DNA from: Leucaena leucocephala
Taxonomy: Eukaryota > Streptophyta > Magnoliopsida > Fabales > Fabaceae
NCBI GenBank assembly: GCA_037074615.1
Contig: CM073519.1
Location: forward strand, 22,279,001-22,343,000
DNA: 64,000 nt
Direction: 5' to 3'
Position numbers and translations under genes: made by a program. The first letter of the stretch is position 1; each line of letters starts with the position of its first letter. This document shows, in pieces, positions 12,067 through 24,254 of the stretch. Under the pieces are notes generated by a model that saw only the letters and a list, made by a program, of their open reading frames with translations, was not told where the DNA came from and made no database searches.

Positions 12067-13128
12067 AGGGAGCATGTGGAAATCAAGAAGAAAGCTTATG
12101 GTACAAGGTAGTAAACTTATCTTTCATTGTGTGCTTATATGATATGCTTGTGTGTAACATGTTTGGTTGCTTTACTTGAATATATTAAGCATGTATGAGC
12201 GAATGATATTTCTATTTCCATATATACCATGGCCATTTGTATGATATAGGAAACCATGAAACATGCATGAATGTCATAATGTTAGCATAAGCTCATGAAA
12301 GCAAGCATTTTATCTTTCAAGCATATAGTGGCACATATTAATGGTATGATTTACTAATGGGATTTTCCTGAATCTCACCCTTCCCTTAACCAAAGAATAT
12401 AGGTCAAGTATTATGGAGGATGTATGCATAGAAAAGAGCCAATGAATGGAAGAAGAAAAGTAGAGAAATACATGTATTGTGTGTTGTAATGTTAGATTCT
12501 CCAATTATATAATTATTTTGTATTGTGCCATTTAATGTGTATAACTATGTATAACAATTATGACATGTACATATGAGTATGAAGTTAATTGGAAATGAAT
12601 GATCTTGAGTTATGCTTACTGGGATTATCTAATAAATAAAAGAGTAATTCTAGTATAGGATAAAACAGTTTCTGGAACAGTAAGATTTCAGTTCTAATTT
12701 TACCTAGTAAATGGACGAATTTGTCCATAAAATTTGTCATGTATATAGTAAACATCACAAGCTTTAAAATTATGGGTAGTAAGCCTCAATTGGATGTGTA
12801 TATTAGGAAATATGAATTTTCAAATTTGAGTCAAAGAATCTGGAAATTTTAGAATTAACCAAATGAACAGTAAAGTTCAATGAATAAACTATATTAATTG
12901 GCAAGGATTAATTACATTTTTATATTTTCCATTAAAGATAATTGAAATATATTTAAATTGATACTTGAAACACCTCCATATGATTTTTTGTAGAATTAGT
13001 TATGATTTTTCAAAGTTGGACTATCGAATTTGGAAAAAATGTATAGTGAACAGTACTCAATGACCAATTTGCAAAGTTTTAATTTTTGGGCTTAAGTAAA
13101 GCTTTCACCTAACTAATTGCTTCTGAAC
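12067..13128 (+). mobile_element. Family A fragment, forward, middle to near 3' end
   Basis: Aligns by eye to 29760-30810, from 'aagcttaagtgcaaggtagtgaactta' through the hairpin region (12359-12376) to 'ctaattgcttctgaa'. The last 35 bp or so is missing where reverse-orientation family sequence begins. Confidence 0.6.
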
Positions 13129-14150
13129 ACATATCATAAAATCATACATATTTCATATCATCATCATACATATCAAGAAACACTAGCATACACAACAAAC
13201 ACACAATTAAGGTGAGTTCACTATCTTGTAACTTTATGTCTTCCTCTTGTTCCCTTTGCCTCTAACCATTGAGGTTGATTGATCAACCTTACCAACTCAT
13301 CTTTCTTAACATCATATCGCCCTAATTACGTAAACACATTACATGCATTAACTTATTAGAGCTACTGATCATGCAAGAACATTTGACTTTTCAAACTTGC
13401 TTCTCTTTAACCTTAAATTTTACTTTGATTTCTAATGCTTCCAAAGACTAGTTTCTCATACTTACCCCACACAATTTTCCATTTGACCTCATTGGAAGTA
13501 TCAAAATAACAAAAATTATATTCTTTGCTCATGAACCCTACAAGGCCAAGTGCTCCCTTAAGAAGATCATCAAGAAATTCTTTCAATTTATATACACTAT
13601 CACTTGATTAATCTTTTTAACAACCTTTAAACATAATTCTAACATCAAAATCATCTTCCTCTTAGTTCATGAATTTCTTCTAGCCACCAAGCATTATAGT
13701 TTCATGAATTTTATCCATCCAAAATAAATATTAAGCTCTCTACTCATCAAATTTGGAACTTAAACCTCAAGCTTACCTTAATTCCAAACTTGTTGGTATG
13801 AGAACTAGGTTCTACTTCTTTCCCCACAAGTTTCAAGAGCAAAATCTTCCCCCATAGGTTGGATGAAATGTGAGAATGGGAGGAGGAGAGTGACAAATTC
13901 ATATTTTTTATATATATATTCATCTCATTTTAGTGGGCATTTATCATTATCTTGGTCATTAATTATATTATTTGTGTATTATTTGGATTAATATACCTTA
14001 CATTGAATTAGTGCTTGGTAAGGGCATAATTGTCATATTTTTATGATTTCTCCCAAACAATTATTTTTGGAACAAAATGTACTTCATTATTATGATTTTG
14101 TATTTCAGGAATTTAGGAAAAATTGGAATTCACAAATGACAACAAAGGAC
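13129..14150 (-). mobile_element. Family A/B fragment, reverse
   Basis: Reverse family sequence ('ggtgagttcactatcttg', 'cttccaaagactagtttctc', 'caaaattttcc'-type phrases). It lacks both ends and fades out about 14100. It directly abuts a forward fragment, giving an inverted junction near 13128. Confidence 0.5.
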
Positions 14151-14269
14151 CATAAAACTAAAATATGCACTATAAAACCCAATGGGCCAAACCTTTAGGT
14201 TTTCTTTAATTCTACAGCTTTTTAAATAGCATAGTGAGGAGACGAGGAGAAGCTGTGGAACACAGTTGA

Positions 14270-14476
14270 GTGGATGACACCCATAGCTGTGACTTTAAAA
14301 CCACAGCCAACTACATGTACACGGACCAGAAAAGCAAGGGCAATGGCAACTGCCTTCCACGCTATTCATCGTCATCAACTACCAGCTCCTCCATCATCCA
14401 GACTGCAGCAGTACCTCTAGCCATCCTTCCACCACTCTACTCTGGTACAAACAGTAGCCTTCCGTTCTATGGCTGA
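14270..14476 (+). CDS. Small 68-codon ORF of unknown nature
   Basis: An ATG-to-TGA frame encoding a 68-residue Ser/Thr-rich product (SSSSTTSSS tract, central) with a mildly hydrophobic Ala/Leu/Pro segment near the C-terminus. The stretch is clearly richer in G+C than its neighbours. A TATAAAA-like sequence lies about 100 bp upstream (near 14171). I recognise no family, and no introns or homologous motif can be argued. It could be a captured gene fragment, part of a retrotransposon, or chance. Function is not assigned. Confidence 0.2.
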   Translation: MDDTHSCDFKTTANYMYTDQKSKGNGNCLPRYSSSSTTSSSIIQTAAVPLAILPPLYSGTNSSLPFYG

Positions 14477-14479
14477 GTT

Positions 14480-14869
14480 TTTAAGTTTGATGGTTGTATG
14501 TGGCTAAAATGTCCTAATTCTCTAATTCAATGGCAAAGGCATAAGTTTGGGATCTCAAAGGGGAGTATAAGTTACTCTAATTCTCTACCCAATAATTATA
14601 TTATGACTCCTAGGTCTTATGGTTAATTTTATAATTATTCAAAATATTTATAATAATTTATTTGTATTTATTGAGGATTATTATGACTAAATCTTTGCTT
14701 CGCATTTGATATTATTCTTTAATTAACTTTAATTCCATTTACTTTGATATGAGTAAGACATTATATTAAGATTATTGTGAGTATTTAGAGATTTTCAAGG
14801 TGGCTTGAATTATTAGATCGTTGTATCTCTGTTGGCTTAAATTCTACTTCTATGAATTAAGAAATTATG
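14480..14869. other. Possible gypsy LTR remnant, left half
   Basis: Contains 'ggcataagtttgggatctcaaagggg', reminiscent of sequence just before or within Athila/Tat LTRs. The phrase 'tcaaggtggcttgaattattagat' is echoed at about 20475 on the other side of the insertion 14875-20389. No coding content. Identification is weak. Confidence 0.25.
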
Positions 14870-16563
14870 GTTTATGAAACATCCTTACTTTTGTACGTAT
14901 TAGGGACCATTCAGTAGCATTTAGAACCACTTATAATACCTTGGAAGTCTATTAGTTAAATCTAGAAGTTTTACTCTTCTCGAGTTACTATTCATATGGT
15001 ATTCTAGATTCGGTGATGAACTTTGAAAAATCATAATTAATTCTAGAAAAATCAAAATGAAATAGTTCAAAAAGCTATGAGAATATAACATCTTTAACTT
15101 TAAGGAAAAAATAATTTCTTGACCAAATGCTTAGCCAATTAATACAGTTTAATCGTCAAAGATTACTATTCATATGGTCAAAAATCCTAAAAATAGATTC
15201 TGGTCCCCTTTTTTGTAAAATTCTTTCTTTTGATACATACATTGAAATAAGGTGTTCCTAGTGTCATAATAAAGCTTGACATGTTAACTCAGTGTCTTTA
15301 AAATTTCATACATTAATTCCTTCATTTACTATTTTTCATTACATCATGAACATTATTGTTCAACTTGTCATATAATATCATTACACATAACACTTCTTCA
15401 CATAACATTTACACTATCCAATCCCTAACTTCTCTTCATGGTTCTTCATCCTCTTTCATCATTCATGAACCTGTTGGGATTGGGATTACATGGATGGGGT
15501 GAGATTTCTAGGGAAACCTCAGTAGCAAACGATATTAAACAATGCATGCATTAATGTAAATACATGTGCTTGCTTGTGAAATGTTAAAATTGTGTAATAT
15601 GTATGCTTACATGTAACATATGAAATACAATTAATCAAAGTAATCATAGAAATAGAGCTTCAAACATAAACACATATGCAACACAATTCAACATACCAAT
15701 AGCACAACCAAGCATACATTCAATACATGCAAGTTTAGGATAAGTTTACTATCTCATATACTTGACTTTCTTTCACTGTATCTTGCCTCTTTCTTCTCAC
15801 TTCTCTTTGATGTGCGGCTGCCTCCTTGGAGTCCTCCATCAAATCTTAACATCACATAATCATCCATCCATTACAATCTAACTTCCTTGGACATTAAACT
15901 TACTTTAACTAACATAACTTCATTTTATCTTTACTAATTGACTTGGCCTTTGAACCAATTGATGTTTTGACTTTACCCTACACAATTCCACCTTTTGAAT
16001 CCATTTATGAGCTTAGAATCATGAAATTCTAGCTCCTATACATTGTTGTGGACAGATTTAAAAAACATGTATAATTCTTTCAAAAATTCTCATATCGATT
16101 CCAATGCTTCCCATACTTATTTCTCCACTTTATCCCACACAATTTTTCATTTTAAAACCATTGGAATCATTAAAATCATGAAATTTCAATCACTGTTCAT
16201 GTGAGTGAACAGTAGAGAGAAGAACTTCAAAAACTAAATCTTGGAATTCCAATGCTTCCAAGGTTCAATGGGAGTATTAGATCATTGAAATTCCATCTCC
16301 TTATATCATAATAGTGCAGACCAAAATGGTTCAACCATGGCAAAGTCAAGAATATCAACTTAATTCAACAACCAATCACCTAACTAGCTTGTTTAAGCTT
16401 CAATCATATATCTCTAACTTTAATTTCTTCTTTCTCCTTTAATCTAAGGTTTTGGATAGCATACACACCTTAGAGAAAACTCAACGTTCTTCCATGAAAA
16501 TCCTAAGTTCAAACTCCCAAATTAAAAGAAAATAAGTTAGGATATATTGCTTACCTTTAATCT

Positions 16564-16620
16564 CTAGCTTACTTGAACTTTGGACCTTGGATTCTTCTTT
16601 GTTTTGGCTTGGGTTTTCAT
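16564..16620 (-). CDS. Conserved leader mini-ORF, 18 codons
   Basis: ATG at 16620, TAG at 16566-16564; encodes MKTQAKTKKNPRSKVQVS. It lies about 60 bp downstream of the TATA box and is followed 10 bp later by the splice donor GTAAGC (16554-16549). Equivalent peptides occur in other family copies. Whether it is translated is unknown. Confidence 0.35.
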   Translation of the reverse strand: MKTQAKTKKNPRSKVQVS

Positions 16621-16677
16621 TTTGCAAGAGGTTCCCCAAGGGTTCTCCTTCACGATTTTGAGCAAAAATAGTTGGGG

Positions 16678-16685
16678 TATTTATA
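16678..16685 (-). promoter_or_regulatory. TATA box of family element 14875-20389
   Basis: Minus-strand TATAAATA followed by the conserved 'CCCC...AACCCTTGGGGAACCTCTTGCAAAATG' type leader (shortened here), at the conserved position. Confidence 0.6.
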
Positions 16686-16897
16686 GCCAAATTCCATGGA
16701 AAAATCAATGGCCAAATCTTGAATTTGATTGGTTGGGTTTTGGATTAATTAGCCTTAATCTTATATTTACATTATTTTATTCTAAATATATCACATGCTT
16801 CAATTCTTCTTCCTTATTCTTGCTTCCATGTGGTGTAATTGAGAGTTAGTGGGACCTAAACAATACATATCATGCCACCTTTCTATTCATGAAGTTT

Positions 16898-19500
16898 TGT
16901 AACATCCCTATTTTCTTATGTCTTAGGGACCAAACGGTAGCATCTGGAACCACTTCTAAGGCTGTTGAAGTCGAATTACTCAATCTGGAATTTTACTCTT
17001 AGCTAGTACTGTTCACTGTGCAAATTCCAGAGGATTGACCTGATTTCAAAAAATCATAATCAATTCTATAAAAATCGAAATAGAGTGATTCAAATTGCTA
17101 CACGAAGATAACATAATGCTATTTTAGAGAAAAATGACTCGTTGACCATGCCTTGACCAGGTCAACATTGATCAACGTCTGAAGTTCACTGTTCCTCTAG
17201 CGTCCTATCCCTGATTCCAGCATTCTGGTCCCAACTTTGAAAAATCATATCTTTATGTGTAGACATCCAAATAAGACATTCTATATATCAATTCGAATCT
17301 TGATATGTCTACTATTTACTGGAAAAATATCATACATTTATTCAATCATTTACTATTTATAAGTACAGCTCAAATGTCACTACCTCACCACGCATTACTG
17401 TTCACGATGACAATTTCCAGCAATTATACATACATGAATCACATATTAATCATGCTAAGCAATTAACATCTCTTCATGCATCTTTATCTCCTCCATCTTG
17501 AGAAGACCTGCTGTAATTGGATTGATATGGAAGGGGTGAGATTTCTGGGGAAATCTCAGTAGCAAATGACACTAAACAATGCATGCATTAATGTGAATAC
17601 TTGTGCTTACTTGTGAAAGTGTTAATATTGTCTAATGTGCATGCTTCCATGTTACATATGAAATACAATTGGCCAAAGTAATCATAGGAACAGAGATTCA
17701 TACATAAGCACATATTCAACACAATTCAACAAAGCCATAGCATATCAAGCATAACATTCAATGCATATAAGTTTAGGATAAGTTTACTACCTGGCATGTA
17801 GCCTTTTCTTCTAGCTCTTAACTTTGTCTCTAAGGTCTTTTCTTTTCATATGTTAGAGCTTATACACAGCATAATAATATCTTTATTATTATCCAGTACA
17901 GCTCTACTTAACCCATGCTTAACTAGGGGTGATATCCTTATTCCGACATTCCCCTAGCTTTCTCTCTACCTTTAGCTACCTTTATTAATAGAGATATTTC
18001 TCTATTCTAACCACTAAGAGCAATACTCTACTATATTAGAGCAGGGACTAGATAACTTTCTTACCTCATTCCTAAGCTTTACCCAGTCCCTCAGCTCCTT
18101 AGACTGCTCCTGGCTCCCCAGAACTCCTTCCTTTCTTTCCTTCTCTCTTTCTCTCTTTCTCTCTTCTTTCTCTTCTTTCTCTTGCCAAATCCATGGTGTG
18201 ACTTGAAATGGGAGGGGAGTCGCCTATTTATAGGTGAGAGGAGGTGCAATGAATGGTCCAGATTGATTCGTGATGAATGGCTCAGATTGGTTGCTTCCTC
18301 AAGAAGCTTTGCCTGCATCATCACGATGACATCACCCTCCCTGATGACTCACCACTCATGACATCATCCAAGACACCTCAAGGGACACCTCAAGGGTATA
18401 TGTGGTGCACTGGTGGGGCCCTTGGGACACCTCACCAGCTGACTCAGCCTTTCCAAAGAGTTCTAGAGTCTTTTTCCTGAATGGAAGGCCGAGATCGTGC
18501 CACGTGTCCTCTTGCTTTTTCTCCTTTTTCTGTAATCATGCCATGTGTCCTTTGCTTTTCTTCTTTTACTATAATCATGCCATATGGTGCATTGTGGGTC
18601 CCACTTATGTCCTCTCATGATTCCATATCACTTTACCCAGTTCTATCTTGGACCGGGTCACTTTACTTTATTGAAAAAGCACTAAAACAATATTTTAATG
18701 CCTCTTGGGCCCACACTACTCTTGGGCTACGTTTTTGGGCCTTGGATTGTCATCTTGGGTTTCTAACCAAGCCCAAGCACTCTGGTGGCTCGGTTCCCAA
18801 GAAATATCCTTAGTAAATTACCAAAATGCCCTTAGTTCCTCTTTAGTACTTATAGGAGCACTATTATCTTTCCATACCTTACCAAAGTACCTCTTGACCC
18901 TGGTCAACTATCCAGATACCCTTTCTTGACTGTCTAACCTTAGTCAAACAATCATAACGCCCTTCGTCTGACTCTGACTTAATGACACAACACAGTGACA
19001 TACCTTCAGTGGCATTTTCGTAATTCTTCATTTTTCTCGGTCTTTATTTGCCCTAGTCCACATACTTATCTGAAAATATCATTGGGCCTATGAGGTATCA
19101 TTTTGGACCCTCTGTATGAACCACTATCTTCATGGGCTCAATTTTAGAGAAATTCCCCCGAAACCTATTTATCGGGTATTTTAATCCACTATAAATTCTG
19201 TAATAAATTCTACAGAACTCCTTTTTGGGCTCTGTCAGTTTTAGAAATTCTTATATTCATTACAGGATTTTACTGCCATATTTCATCTGATTCTGAGGCC
19301 TAGAGAATACTGTATTAATTTTCCTTTTATTCATAAATTAATATAAATCTTTCGGGACCTCATATCAAAACTTTGTGTTGTATCAAATTGATCAGCATAA
19401 TTTTCTCTATTTACTGAGACCTCTACTTAATCAGGGCCTAGTAGCATCCCTTTTTTAGGCTATATACTCGGCTTCTAGGCCTAAAAATTGGGATATGACA
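16898..19500 (-). mobile_element. Family B element, reverse, full length, nested
   Basis: Plus strand TGTAACATCCCTATTTTC ... CTAAAAATTGGGATATGACA, 2603 bp, with a perfect TSD AGTTT (16893-16897 and 19501-19505). It sits inside element 14875-20389. The TATA box is TATTTATA at 18225-18232. The downstream leader contains a 65-bp polypurine tract on the sense strand (CT-rich on plus, 18120-18184) in place of the MKTQ mini-ORF. The overlapping open frames at 18277-18929 are unconnected and show no protein family. Confidence 0.85.
18120..18184. repeat. CT/GA microsatellite-like tract
   Basis: Nearly pure pyrimidine (CTTT/CTCT) on the plus strand, in the predicted transcript leader of family B element 16898-19500. 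Confidence 0.8.
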
Positions 19501-20394
19501 AGTTTCCTACTTCTTTTCTTCTATTTTTTTAAAAAAATCTGCATGAAGTATTCATGGGCCCAAAAACATGGATTTGTCATATTGGACTTCTTATGGGACA
19601 CCATATTGGTTGTCGAAATCCATCCCCTTATTTTTGGCACAGATTCTAAGGTATTTTCTTTACCAGGTATCCTAAATCACCATGATTTTTGAAATAAATG
19701 CTAGATACATCATTTAATAGTTCTAACATTTTTATAAATTCATTCTAATATAAAATGAATTTCTTGCAAAGTCTCATAATTGTTTGAGACCTATAAGTCC
19801 TTATAAAAATTTTCTACCTTTCCTTTAACCTTTTATCGATGTATAATTTTACCTTAAATTTCATAATTAATTCTACAAGACTCCTTTTTTACTTCTATCA
19901 GTTTCATAAATTTTTATATTAATTATAAGAATTTATTACCAAATTTTATTTGATTATGAGGTCTAGAGGACACTGCAATAATCTCTCGAGTTTAGAAATT
20001 TATGTCAATTTTCCGGGACCTCAAATTAAAATTTTGTGTTGTGTTAAGCTGATCAGAATAACTTTCTTTATTTTATGGTAAAATTTGGGACTAATATGAT
20101 TATGGGCAAGTTTAGACCTTTTCTGGCTCAACTTTTAACAATTATCATTTTACCCTTAAACTTTTAAAAATTACACTTTAGGCCCTCAACTTTTTATAAT
20201 TACACTTAATGGCCCAAAGTTTATTTCTACTTTCATTTTCCACCCTGGAACATTTAAACTTTTCATTTTAATCCCTCTCTTTCTTTAAAACTCATCTAAC
20301 ATTTCTCATTCCTTCTTATCATCTTCACAATCCTTTCCAAACCCCTCTCCTCTATCAGTATATAGATAGGGAAAAAATAGGATATGATAGTTTA

Positions 20395-20850
20395 GTATTG
20401 GTTTCAATATCCTTAGTCCTATTTTACTATTATGGTGGCAGTTAGTAGATTAAGACTTTAAAAAATATTTTGTGACAATTTGAGGTGGCTCAATTGTTGG
20501 ATTAAAAATTTAATTATAATTCTTGATTCATTGTTTACAACTCCCATATCCTTTAAAACTATAATTGCATGCGTTATTGAATTGGAGGATTACTTTTATT
20601 ATTAATTTCTTTCACTTTTATTTCATTTCATTCACTTATTAAATTTATTTTTAGTTCATTGCATTTAGTTGTTAATCAATCAAAACAAATCTAATTTTCT
20701 AGCTTAGGTTGTATTGCATTTAGTAACTTAAGAATTTAATTTTATTTTTTGCATCTCAAAGAGAATGACCTGAGGTTACACTATACATAATCCTTGGTTT
20801 AAAATTTTGAAGTAACCTCAAGGCGATATCGGACTTAGTCCACATGTTAT
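20395..20850. other. Possible gypsy LTR remnant, right half
   Basis: AT-rich, non-coding. It follows directly on 14480-14869 once the TSD-flanked insertion is removed. The end region ('catctcaaagagaatgacctgaggtta...') is arranged like the U5 end of Athila/Tat LTRs. Low certainty. Confidence 0.25.
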
Positions 20851-22086
20851 CCACATGGTCTCTTCTAATTAGTCCACATATAAACCCTTAATTAAAGAAG
20901 GGGTTATTTGGCACCCACAAATTATAAATTAAATTAAGTTATTAATTAAGCATTCTAGGTTGATGACTAAGCACTTTTAGATTCATTACTAGGCTTTTTG
21001 CAACTTAAAACCATCAAGAAATCAGCATGTGGCGTCATTCTATAAGGAAGAAGGGTTTGGAAGAGCTTCTTCAACAATCTTCCAATTATTCTATACAAAT
21101 TGCTTTTACCGAATACTTTTCTCAATTCTAGTCTCCTGGAAGACTTAAATAATTGTTAAATAACTTTTGTCTTATTCTACTACTTTTTATTTCCTTATGA
21201 TGGCTTCACATGGTGTAATAAATGGGCAATGCTTTTTGAGGCTTCCATGCTCTAAAAATTCTTTTGTCTGTGACATGACCTTTCATTAATTCTAGGGAAA
21301 GTTTATAAATTTTTCGTGGTCATAACTCATGGGCAATGCTTTTTGAGGCTTCCATGCTTTAAAAATTCTTTTGTCTGTGACATGACCTTTCATTAATTCT
21401 AGGGAAAATTTATAAATTTTTCGTGGTCATAACTTACTTTGTAGATATTTATTTTTGAACTTCCTGTAAAATACCCCTAATCACTGAAACTAAATTTTAA
21501 ATATTCTTAAAGTCATTCTGCTTATCTTATAGAAAATTAACTAATTTTATAAACTTCTATAACCTCTCAATAATTAATCCTATTTTTTTCCAATTTTTTA
21601 AAACCTCTATATAGGGCTAAATAATTCAAAATTAACTAAATATCTAAAAATTATTTAAAAATTACTCTAGGGTTAATTTCCTCATTTTTCATCTAAAATG
21701 GGCCTTAATAAGTCATTTCCCATTTTAAGCTAGTTTTTAGAATTTTTTTAATATCTTCCATAATTACCCTTATTTGCTTGAAACTTTTTAAAATTATGAT
21801 TTTTTCCCTAATCGAGCTTAGTCTTATAAATTGTCTCATTGAGACCTCTAACATAACCTTTGGTCCTTAACTAACTTCTTTTTTATTCTTGGCCCTTAAG
21901 ACTTCATTGGATTCTCTAACTTTATTTATACTTTAGTCCCTAAAAATTTTCTAATTTATAGTTTAATCCTTAAAAACCCTTTAGTTTTCCTTTCACATTT
22001 TTGATACTTCTACTCAAAGTGACTTGTTAGCTTATTGAATTTAGGCTAATTTATGGACTTCTAGGCTTACAATTTGGGATGTGACA
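20851..22086 (-). mobile_element. Family B fragment, reverse, sense 5' half
   Basis: Ends with the family terminus TTTGGGATGTGACA at 22086 and has the preceding phrases 'ctttagtccctaaaa' and 'acttctactcaaagtgacttgttagc' seen in 11940-12066 and 62700-62800. Most of the other half is missing or unrecognisable. Contains the tandem duplication 21224-21437. Confidence 0.55.
21224..21437. repeat. Tandem duplication, 2 x 107 bp
   Basis: The unit starting GGGCAATGCTTTTTGAGG (21224) is repeated from 21331 with only two or three differences, so the duplication is recent relative to the surrounding element. Confidence 0.9.
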
Positions 22087-23460
22087 ACTTGTCTAAAAAC
22101 TATGTCTTTTTGGTATATTTTAATCTATTCTTTCATTTGTTTTATTTATAATATCAACTTTTGATTTGAGTTTTCTATTTTCTGGTTTCTCATCAGGTCT
22201 CAGCGACATGCTCAAGTACTTCTCCCCTATTCATGTGGCAACATTTATCGTTTACCAAAAGAAGGAGTTGGTCCTTCTTCTTGAGACATAATCATAGCCT
22301 GGATGGTTTTAGTTTTTAGTTTTTAGTCATGTATTAAGTTTTTGGTTATGTTATATCAACCTCTTATATGTATGAAGGAATCAGTAACCATCCATTCTAA
22401 TATGTTGTGTACAAGAGCAAAGATCATGTCATATGCCAACTTTATGGCTCTTGGGTTGAAGATCTGTATGATTGTCTTAAGGCCATTCTCAGGTGAAAAC
22501 AACCATTGTTGTGGTCCAATAAGTGACTAGCACCAACCCATCTGTGACAAGTATGGTGTGTTTCTTTTGTTTATTTGTACACAATTTTATATCTGAATCA
22601 TGATATCCATATAATGGTATTGTGTTTCTGACTTCTTTCATTCTCATTTTTAGGATTCCCCATCGTTACCTCCTACCATGATGCCACCCACGTTTTAGTT
22701 AACCCTACCTACTTAGCGTTAGATGATGTCAGACTCTTTCTCATTGCATAATACTTCTATAGGATTAATGTTGTAATGGCTCTGGCCTTTTGAATGCATT
22801 TAGTAATTTTTCTTTCAATTTGTGGGCGTTTTTGGATCTGTATTTTGGTGGTCCTTCATTGCCCCATTTTGATAAACTTTTAATACGCTTCTATTTTATC
22901 TATGGTTGCTTATATAGTATCAGTTTTCAGTGTTCTTAAAATTCTTATGTCATATTTTGTTTATCACATTTTAAGTTAAACGGTTGAGTATACATGTAGT
23001 TTTCATTCCTAAAGAGTATTGATGCTTGGTTTTCATTTTCTTCAAACAGCCCAATAGATATGTTGATTATGGTTTATCTAATATTATTTTTTTATCTTTC
23101 AATCTTTCTAATTAAGTTTTTGTTTTGTTTCAAGTCAAGTTTCTATTATGAGTGCTAATTGTTACCCTGTCCATTGGTACTTTTGGATGATTGGAAGATT
23201 GGATTTCTTTTTTGTTTCTTCTTACTGTGTTTTGTAGTATTCTAGCACAATACATAGTAACTTTTGATGTTTGTAATGGAACATTTAAGCAAGTAGATAA
23301 ATTTATAAAATGAAATAAGGAGTATTATAGTAAACATAATACCAAAATTAAATATGGCACATAACAACTTCATAGTCATTTTCAAAAGTTCTAAAGGAAA
23401 TGAGAAGATTTACATTCCCATCATAATGGGAACAATGTCACTACCCAAAATGTGGAGGCA
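22087..23460. other. No recognisable feature
   Basis: AT-rich sequence not matching the repeats elsewhere in the window. Short open frames (for example 22342-22530) have no recognised motif. It may be low-copy DNA. Confidence 0.3.
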
Positions 23461-23592
23461 TCATGCTTGAAGTGCGACCTTAAGGTTTTGGACTTCTGGG
23501 TATTTTGGGTCAATCAGGACGCTACTAGCATCATCGTAGCTAATGACGATAGCACAACTTTGAAAGAAATCAAAGAACATCATTTTAATATC
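23461..23592 (-). pseudogene. Exon-like frame with stop, unidentified
   Basis: A 43-codon minus-strand frame ending in TGA, containing DDASSVLIDPKYPEVQNLKV, preceded by an acceptor-like TTTGAATAG just upstream. The residue composition looks like a real protein rather than chance AT-rich translation. I do not recognise the family. It could be the last exon of a dead host gene or a transposon-captured piece. Confidence 0.25.
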
Positions 23593-24136
23593 CTATTCAA
23601 ATAATAATATTCATGCATGGATTCAAATTTAGTCTAGATAAATAAAACATCAACATGGTAAGAAATTGATGAATATGTGCCTTAATTAAAAGTTGAACCT
23701 GAGTTGGGTAAACATATCGAATAACAACAAACATGTTGTAGTATTGGGACATGCTTAATAAGCTCACAATAAAGATCCTAAACCCATGATCCATAAAAAT
23801 AACACTTGACACACTCATTTTCAATTTTGAAGAAATGAATCAGTAACAATATGAAAATAATGGGCATGCAGACAACGGATAGTTTGTTTAACAATTGAAT
23901 GTATCAATCTTATAGTGAGTTCCTGTTTGTCCTTTTTAGCTTAATGATGAGTTCCTTCTTCAAATAACCATGCAACTTTGTAACATTAACATTATAGATG
24001 GACTTTACAAATCCGTATAAATTACGTCAAGAAATTTTCCATTTATGGTTTTTCTGAATACATTATGAAATCATCATAGAATGGAGAAAAGAAGCTAAAT
24101 ATGCAAATTTCATATCCATAATAGAGTAACACTAAC

Positions 24137-24241
24137 CAAACAATTGGAAGTTAGCATCATCTAACAACTCATCCTCAGAGACAGGTTTTAGATTAAAGGA
24201 AAGCAACCACACTTTCTGTAATCTTTGTTCTTGGAAGGAAC
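24137..24241 (-). pseudogene. Exon-like frame, unidentified
   Basis: A 105-bp minus-strand frame, open from an AG acceptor-like site (ATATCAG) to a GTTAGT donor-like site, encoding a peptide that includes FNLKPVSEDELLDDANFQLF. Balanced acidic and hydrophobic residues suggest a genuine exon. Its phase does not match the frame 23461-23592, so the two need not be consecutive exons. The adjacent copia pol begins on the opposite strand immediately to the right. Confidence 0.25.
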
Positions 24242-24254
24242 CTGATATGACAAT

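Larger units (their letters stand above)
14875..20389 (-). mobile_element. Family A element, reverse, full length, split by a nested copy
   Basis: Plus strand begins TGAAACATCCTTAC and ends GGATATGATA (final CA changed to TA). It is bracketed by a perfect TSD GTTTA (14870-14874 and 20390-20394). After removing the nested element 16898-19500 and one nested TSD, its length is 2907 bp. It has the end-proximal hairpins (15501-15520 and 16192-16213), the mini-ORF and the TATA box (16678-16685). Non-coding otherwise. Confidence 0.85.

Noticed and set aside
13150..13200. Short AT-rich runs that might be a MITE terminus
   Set aside because: No terminal inverted repeat or TSD; the sequence aligns with the reverse family unit.
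18277..18929. A cluster of overlapping plus-strand open frames
   Set aside because: They lie inside TSD-defined element 16898-19500, antisense to its transcript direction, in a locally GC-richer leader; no protein family is visible.
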